NCBI GenBank assembly: GCA_002307115.1
Contig: DBTP01000146.1
Location: 1-9,136 of the forward strand
DNA from: Fibrobacter sp. UBA1313
GTDB lineage: Bacteria; Fibrobacterota; Fibrobacteria; Fibrobacterales; Fibrobacteraceae
DNA length: 9,136 bases
Reading direction: 5' to 3'
Shown: piece by piece, positions 5,680 to 9,136 of the stretch
Position numbering within the stretch: the stretch's first letter is position 1
How the letters are laid out: the number at the start of each line of letters is the position of its first letter
Notes under the pieces: generated by a model
What the model saw: the letters and a program-made list of their open reading frames with translations, nothing else
The model's database searches: none
What the model was told of the DNA's origin: nothing
Translations under genes and position numbers: made by a program

Positions 5680-7416
5680 ATGAGAACAAAATTAATTTTC
5701 ATCGCGGCATTGTTCCTTTCTTGGGCATTCAGCGTAGCTGCGGCCCCAGATTTTTCTTTAGTAGGCTTTGGTGCGTCTGCTACGGGTGGGACTACCGAAG
5801 TCACTGTAACCAATTATAATGAATTGAAAACCGCTGCGGAAGCGGGTGGAAAAATTGTGAAGGTCAATGGGACAATTAATAATGGAAAGTACGGCGGCAT
5901 CATTAAAGTGGCGAGTAACACCTCCATTATCGGTGTGGGTACCAATGCGTTTTTTAATGGTGTGGGCATTTATATCAAGAACGTGAACAACATTGTGATC
6001 CGCAATATTAAGATGACTATGATGGGGGTTACTTATCGTGGAGAAGCGGATGGTTCTTCCATTGATTCTTCTTCCATTTATGATCCAGATGGAGATGAGG
6101 GTCGCCCTCAGATTAGGGTAAATGATGGAGATTGTATTCATATTGAAGGAACATCTTATAACATTTGGGTGGATCACAGCGAGTTTTATGCGGAAGATCC
6201 TTATACCCAGACAAATCAGGACTTGTATGACGGACTTCTTGATGTTAAAAGCACATCGCACAATATTACCGTATCTTGGAATTATTTTCATGATCATCAC
6301 AAGACTAGTTTGATCGGAAGTTCTGATTCGGATAATAATGATCGCAAAATGACATTTCACCACAATTACTATTACAATGTGAAAGAACGTCTTCCTTCTT
6401 ATCGTTTTGGAACAGGCCATATTTTCAATAATTATTACAAGCATTGTGCAAAAGCAATTGAAACCCGGATGGGGGCATGTCTGTATGTGGAAAATTCGGT
6501 GTTTGATGATTTAGATAAGTCTATTTTCTGGTCAAACGGAACTTCTACGGGCTATGCGAAATCTGTGAATAATTCTTTTCTCAATGGGACGCCAGAGGCG
6601 GAATCAGGAGTGACCTCTTCTTATGATTCCAAATGTTCTGCTTTTCCTAAGCCTACTTATGCTTACACCTCCGTCATGGCTCCCGTAGGTGATGTCGCAA
6701 CCATTGTTACAACGTACGCGGGTGTGGGTAAATTGGACGGCAGTGTTGCTTCGTCTTCTTCGGTGGCGTCCTCATCTTCTGTCACTTCTTCCTCCTCGGT
6801 ATCATCCTCTTCTGTAACCTCATCTTCTTCGGTGACATCTTCGTCTTCCGTTGTAGAAGGTACGGCAACCCTTACGAAACATGGTACGGGAGGTTCTTCA
6901 CAGACCGTAGAGAGTGGCTCTGCAATTGTAAGTTTCTATTACACATGGACAAATGCGACGGGAGCAACGGCGACTGGTCTTCCAGAAGGGATCACGGCAA
7001 CAGTGAATGCCTCTGAAAGTACGATTACCATTGAGGGTACAGTCACTGCATCTGCTGGCGATTATAACTTTACGGTGACAACAACCGGTGCGACTACAAA
7101 CGCCATTAAGACAGGGAAAATCACGGTAGAAGGTTCTTCTTCGATTGCACCCATTAATGTAACAGAATCGCGCTTACAGGTGGTTCCAGCCATGCTGTGG
7201 GGAAATGCGATCGTCTCTCTGGACGTGAATTATGCAGGATCTGCAACGATGCGTTTGGTGGATGCTTCAGGCAAAGTCAGTCTGTTGCGCAATCTGAAGG
7301 TGCTACCAGGTGCCAATGAATTCAATATCTCTCGGGATGCGTTGACTTCTGGCGTTTACTTCTTAAAAGTGAATACGGCATACGAGCAGTTGCAACAAAA
7401 AGTAATTGTTCCGTAA
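5680..7416 (+). CDS. Secreted modular pectate lyase (PL1) with Ser linker, Ig-like module and T9SS-like C-terminus
   Basis: A 578-residue exported enzyme predicted to cleave polygalacturonate by calcium-dependent beta-elimination. A signal peptide (1-22, ending SVAAA) precedes a parallel beta-helix PL1 domain (about 26-335). Family motifs are IWVDHSEF (162-169), YDGLLDVKSTSHNITVSWNYF (183-203; Asp184 and Asp188 are probable calcium ligands), HHKTSLIGSSDSD (206-218) and ERLPSYRFG (236-244). By analogy with PelC, Arg237 is the likely catalytic base and Arg242 a substrate contact. A Ser/Val/Thr linker (355-391) has six SSSS blocks. Residues about 393-486 look like an Ig-type beta-sandwich (GLPEGITATV...ITIEGTVTASAGDYNFTVTTTG). 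The end (about 496-578) resembles a type IX secretion sorting domain: LVDASGK, GVYFLKV (558-564) and QKVIVP at the C-terminus. It appears monocistronic, with its own ribosome site and terminator. The lyase call is firm; the secretion route is inferred. Confidence 0.93.
   Translation: MRTKLIFIAALFLSWAFSVAAAPDFSLVGFGASATGGTTEVTVTNYNELKTAAEAGGKIVKVNGTINNGKYGGIIKVASNTSIIGVGTNAFFNGVGIYIKNVNNIVIRNIKMTMMGVTYRGEADGSSIDSSSIYDPDGDEGRPQIRVNDGDCIHIEGTSYNIWVDHSEFYAEDPYTQTNQDLYDGLLDVKSTSHNITVSWNYFHDHHKTSLIGSSDSDNNDRKMTFHHNYYYNVKERLPSYRFGTGHIFNNYYKHCAKAIETRMGACLYVENSVFDDLDKSIFWSNGTSTGYAKSVNNSFLNGTPEAESGVTSSYDSKCSAFPKPTYAYTSVMAPVGDVATIVTTYAGVGKLDGSVASSSSVASSSSVTSSSSVSSSSVTSSSSVTSSSSVVEGTATLTKHGTGGSSQTVESGSAIVSFYYTWTNATGATATGLPEGITATVNASESTITIEGTVTASAGDYNFTVTTTGATTNAIKTGKITVEGSSSIAPINVTESRLQVVPAMLWGNAIVSLDVNYAGSATMRLVDASGKVSLLRNLKVLPGANEFNISRDALTSGVYFLKVNTAYEQLQQKVIVP
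6739..6852 (+). repeat. In-gene tandem repeat encoding the Ser linker
   Basis: Encodes residues 354-391 of the lyase. Six SSSS blocks are separated by VA, VT or a single V, giving a six-residue period with one five-residue unit. Codons vary (TCT, TCC, TCA, TCG), so the repeat is stronger in protein than in DNA, which suggests selection for a flexible linker and limits slippage. Confidence 0.8.
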
Positions 7417-7443
7417 GACTGTCAGACAGAATTATTAAAACTG

Positions 7444-7477
7444 AAAACGGGTGTCTTACAGGGCTCCCGTTTTTTTT
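7444..7477 (+). terminator. Intrinsic terminator after the pectate lyase gene
   Basis: AAAACGGG (7444-7451) pairs with CCCGTTTT (7466-7473) around a 14-nt loop, and the T-run continues to 7477. It starts 28 nt after the lyase stop. On the minus strand the stem would be followed by a broken T-run only, so it probably serves mainly the plus strand although rsmG converges on it. Confidence 0.8.
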
Positions 7478-7551
7478 GTGGCTTTCCACAAATTACCCAT
7501 CAAAGACTTTTTTCCGTTTACAATTTTTTTGCGGCGATGAGTGGCGTGAAT

Positions 7552-7567
7552 ATCTCTTAGGAGAGAT
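7552..7567. other. Small hairpin just downstream of rsmG
   Basis: ATCTCT (7552-7557) and AGAGAT (7562-7567) form a perfect 6-bp stem with a 4-nt loop, 7 nt past the rsmG stop. There is no T-run after it on the minus strand, so it is a weak candidate for transcript 3'-end structure rather than an intrinsic terminator. Confidence 0.3.
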
Positions 7568-7574
7568 TGTCCTA

Positions 7575-8291
7575 TTAAACTTTTTCTGCTGTGTTCCGTT
7601 GCAAAATAATCAAGGCGCGGTCTTGCGTGCTTTTGGGAATGGTGTAGAAGTGCTTGCCCGTTACCGTATAGCCGTAGTCTTCTGCATGCATACTGGTGAG
7701 CTCTTCGCGCACGGCAGGGCCTTTCATAAAGAACACGCGTCCACCTGGCTTTAAGCTGTGCTCCAGGCGCGGTAACGTTTTTTCCATAACTTCAAATGCG
7801 CGGCTAATGACGCCATCCACAGGAATTGTCATGCTCCGGCTAGTGACTTTGTGCCCAAAGACATCGATACCTTTCAAATCTAATTTCTCAATGACCATGT
7901 TCAAAAAGTCTACACGACAGGGGCGCGGTTCGCAGAGCGTGAGGCGAATTTGTGGATTTACGAGTTTCAAGGGAATCCCAGGAAAACCTGCCCCGCTACC
8001 AACATCGATCATGCGGCTGGGCCATTCGGGGACGTAAGCATTGATGAGGATGCAATCGGCATAATGCCGTTCTACCATGGTTTCAAATGCGTTGAGGCGT
8101 GTGAGATCCTGGTCTCCGTTGTTCTCGCGGATGAGTTTGTGATAAGCCCAAAGTTTTTCCAAGGTCTCCGCTTCTAACTCCACGCCATAATACTGAAGTA
8201 GCGTTTTTAACCCTGCGGGAGAGGGGGAAATTCTTTTCCCATGAAACAAGGGGAAGTTGGGCTGCGGGCGTTTGGAGGACGGGAACGACAT
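7575..8291 (-). CDS. rsmG: 16S rRNA (guanine527-N7)-methyltransferase RsmG (GidB)
   Basis: A 238-residue SAM-dependent methyltransferase that forms m7G527 in the 530 loop of 16S rRNA in the small subunit. The AdoMet-binding motif I is MIDVGSGAGFPGIPL (94-108). Other family landmarks are DLTR (62-65), ERHYADC (74-80), EPRPCRVDFL (121-130), VISRAFEV (161-168) and LKPGGRVFFMKG (180-191). The protein begins with about 27 residues not usual in short family members (rich in Pro, Ser and basic residues) before the typical LKTLLQYYGVELEAE helix. The ATG at 8291 is the only ATG before the conserved region but has no evident Shine-Dalgarno, so the true start could differ slightly. It converges with the pectate lyase and diverges from the gene at 8349. 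Loss of RsmG in other bacteria gives low-level streptomycin resistance. The usual rsmG neighbours mnmG or parAB are not seen here. Confidence 0.95.
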   Translation of the reverse strand: MSFPSSKRPQPNFPLFHGKRISPSPAGLKTLLQYYGVELEAETLEKLWAYHKLIRENNGDQDLTRLNAFETMVERHYADCILINAYVPEWPSRMIDVGSGAGFPGIPLKLVNPQIRLTLCEPRPCRVDFLNMVIEKLDLKGIDVFGHKVTSRSMTIPVDGVISRAFEVMEKTLPRLEHSLKPGGRVFFMKGPAVREELTSMHAEDYGYTVTGKHFYTIPKSTQDRALIILQRNTAEKV

Positions 8292-8348
8292 AGGGACAAA
8301 GTTAGAAAATAGGAGTGTACCCTTGGAAGGCTCGCGCGTTTAAAGAGA

Positions 8349-9136
8349 GTGGAAAAGTCCAAAGATTATGTATTCCCTCATTTCCCGTGGAGGCGAAGCA
8401 AGCTTGTCATCGCCTTGCTTTTTATCTGTTGCGGCTTGAGCCTTGCTGTGGAGGCGCTTACACCGGAAAAGGGTTATTGGGGTGGGGATGATGGGTTACT
8501 CACCTATGAACAGGTTGAGGAATTATTGGAGCTCTTAGAAAGAGAGGATGAGGCGAATGCGTGTGCTCTCTGGAATGCGTATGTGGGGGAGCCTTGCGTG
8601 GGTTATGAGGCGTTAAATTCTGATGATGAAATACCGGTTCATGCACGAGTGGTTTGGCGTGCGTCCTTGGATTCTCTGGGGGTCCCTTATGCGCAATCGC
8701 TTCGTGCAGAAACAAACTATGCGCGTTATCGATTAAAACTTTTGTGGAAAGGGGATAGGGCCAATTTAAGGAAAAGGCCTGCAGAGGGGCGTCTGGAGTA
8801 CAGCGACAAAAAGGCCGGGGCTGTATTCGGGAACCTTACCTACACAGATGTTCAATCGCCTTTTTCTCTTACGAAATTCTTTGGTTATGCAGGGCATATA
8901 GCATTTCCTTTGGTGAATATGAGTGCGTTACTCACTCTAGATTCTTCTTATGGATTGCGGTTGGGCATCGGTAACAAGAAAACGGTGGCGGCCTCTGGGA
9001 TGGGAATATATCATGAGAACGATTGTTCAGGGTTTGCGCACGTTTTTATTCCTGGGGCAGAATTTGCTTTGGGCTGGAACGAGCATTGGAAAACCCCTCT
9101 CGTGCTTGGCAAGTTTAATTATTCAGAAAAAACAGT
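8349..9136 (+). CDS. Unrecognised exported protein, partial at the 3' end
   Basis: The frame is open from an upstream TAG near 8313 to the window end, with 262 complete codons from GTG at 8349. No in-frame ATG precedes the hydrophobic segment; the ATG at 8365 is in another frame and soon stops. Residues 15-36 look like a signal peptide: basic WRRSK, hydrophobic LVIALLFICCGLSLAVEA, with possible cleavage after AVEA (36). The mature start is acidic, with LTYEQVEELLELLERED (51-67) forming a probable amphipathic helix. From about 98 on, alternating hydrophobic and polar residues with many aromatics (VVWRASLD, YRLKLLWKG, GRLEYSD, AVFGNLTYTD) suggest beta-strands, perhaps of an outer-membrane barrel. 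A short helical region before a barrel is seen in some FCB-group envelope proteins with helix-hairpin-helix motifs, but that similarity is too weak to rely on. I do not recognise the family. Only 57 bp separate it from divergent rsmG. Confidence 0.6.
   Translation, partial: MEKSKDYVFPHFPWRRSKLVIALLFICCGLSLAVEALTPEKGYWGGDDGLLTYEQVEELLELLEREDEANACALWNAYVGEPCVGYEALNSDDEIPVHARVVWRASLDSLGVPYAQSLRAETNYARYRLKLLWKGDRANLRKRPAEGRLEYSDKKAGAVFGNLTYTDVQSPFSLTKFFGYAGHIAFPLVNMSALLTLDSSYGLRLGIGNKKTVAASGMGIYHENDCSGFAHVFIPGAEFALGWNEHWKTPLVLGKFNYSEKT

Noticed and set aside
5758..6444. Long minus-strand open frame (228 codons) inside the pectate lyase gene
   Set aside because: It is antisense to clear PL1 catalytic motifs and is rich in Ile/His/Arg as expected from a shadow frame.

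Overview
The window looks like part of a Fibrobacter-type (Fibrobacterota, FCB group) chromosome. The main pointer is a secreted PL1 pectate lyase with a long Ser/Val linker, an Ig-like module and a C-terminal region ending in a GVYFLKV...QKVIV pattern. This modular style is typical of plant-cell-wall-degrading Fibrobacter proteins. The assignment is inferred from protein architecture; there is no rRNA or other marker here except rsmG.

Left part (1-5142): a surface-polysaccharide locus in two divergent halves. On the minus strand, a GT-A glycosyltransferase with a DSD motif (1638-2645) overlaps by 4 nt a GT4-type glycosyltransferase (445-1641). After a 22-nt gap comes the N-terminal membrane part of a probable LTA-synthase/phosphoglycerol-transferase-like sulfatase (422 to beyond position 1). 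On the plus strand, a short decayed-looking relative of the GT-A transferase (3311-3673) overlaps by 13 nt a Wzx-type flippase (3661-5142). Together these would build a glycan on a lipid carrier, flip it across the inner membrane and perhaps add phosphoglycerol-type groups.

The 665-bp spacer between the two halves (2646-3310) holds no convincing gene but is rich in repeats. The clearest is a 163-bp imperfect inverted repeat (3093-3255) with 18-bp ends matching at 16 positions and a perfect 8-bp stem at its centre. It looks like a MITE or large REP-type element. A 30-bp piece of it recurs just after the flippase stop (5150-5181), so the plus-strand module is flanked by related repeat sequence.

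Middle (5143-7477): a 537-bp intergenic region, strongly AT-rich from about 5400, leads into the pectate lyase (5680-7416), which has a clear Shine-Dalgarno sequence and an intrinsic terminator at 7444-7477.

Right part (7575-9136): rsmG (16S rRNA m7G527 methyltransferase) on the minus strand, convergent with the lyase. Divergent from it, a plus-strand gene with a probable GTG start at 8349 encodes an unrecognised exported protein that runs off the end of the window.

The most interesting leads are the large palindromic element, its related sequence beyond the flippase, and the truncated glycosyltransferase that has apparently lost its DxD motif. I found no CRISPR array, tRNA, rRNA, transposase or obvious defence system.
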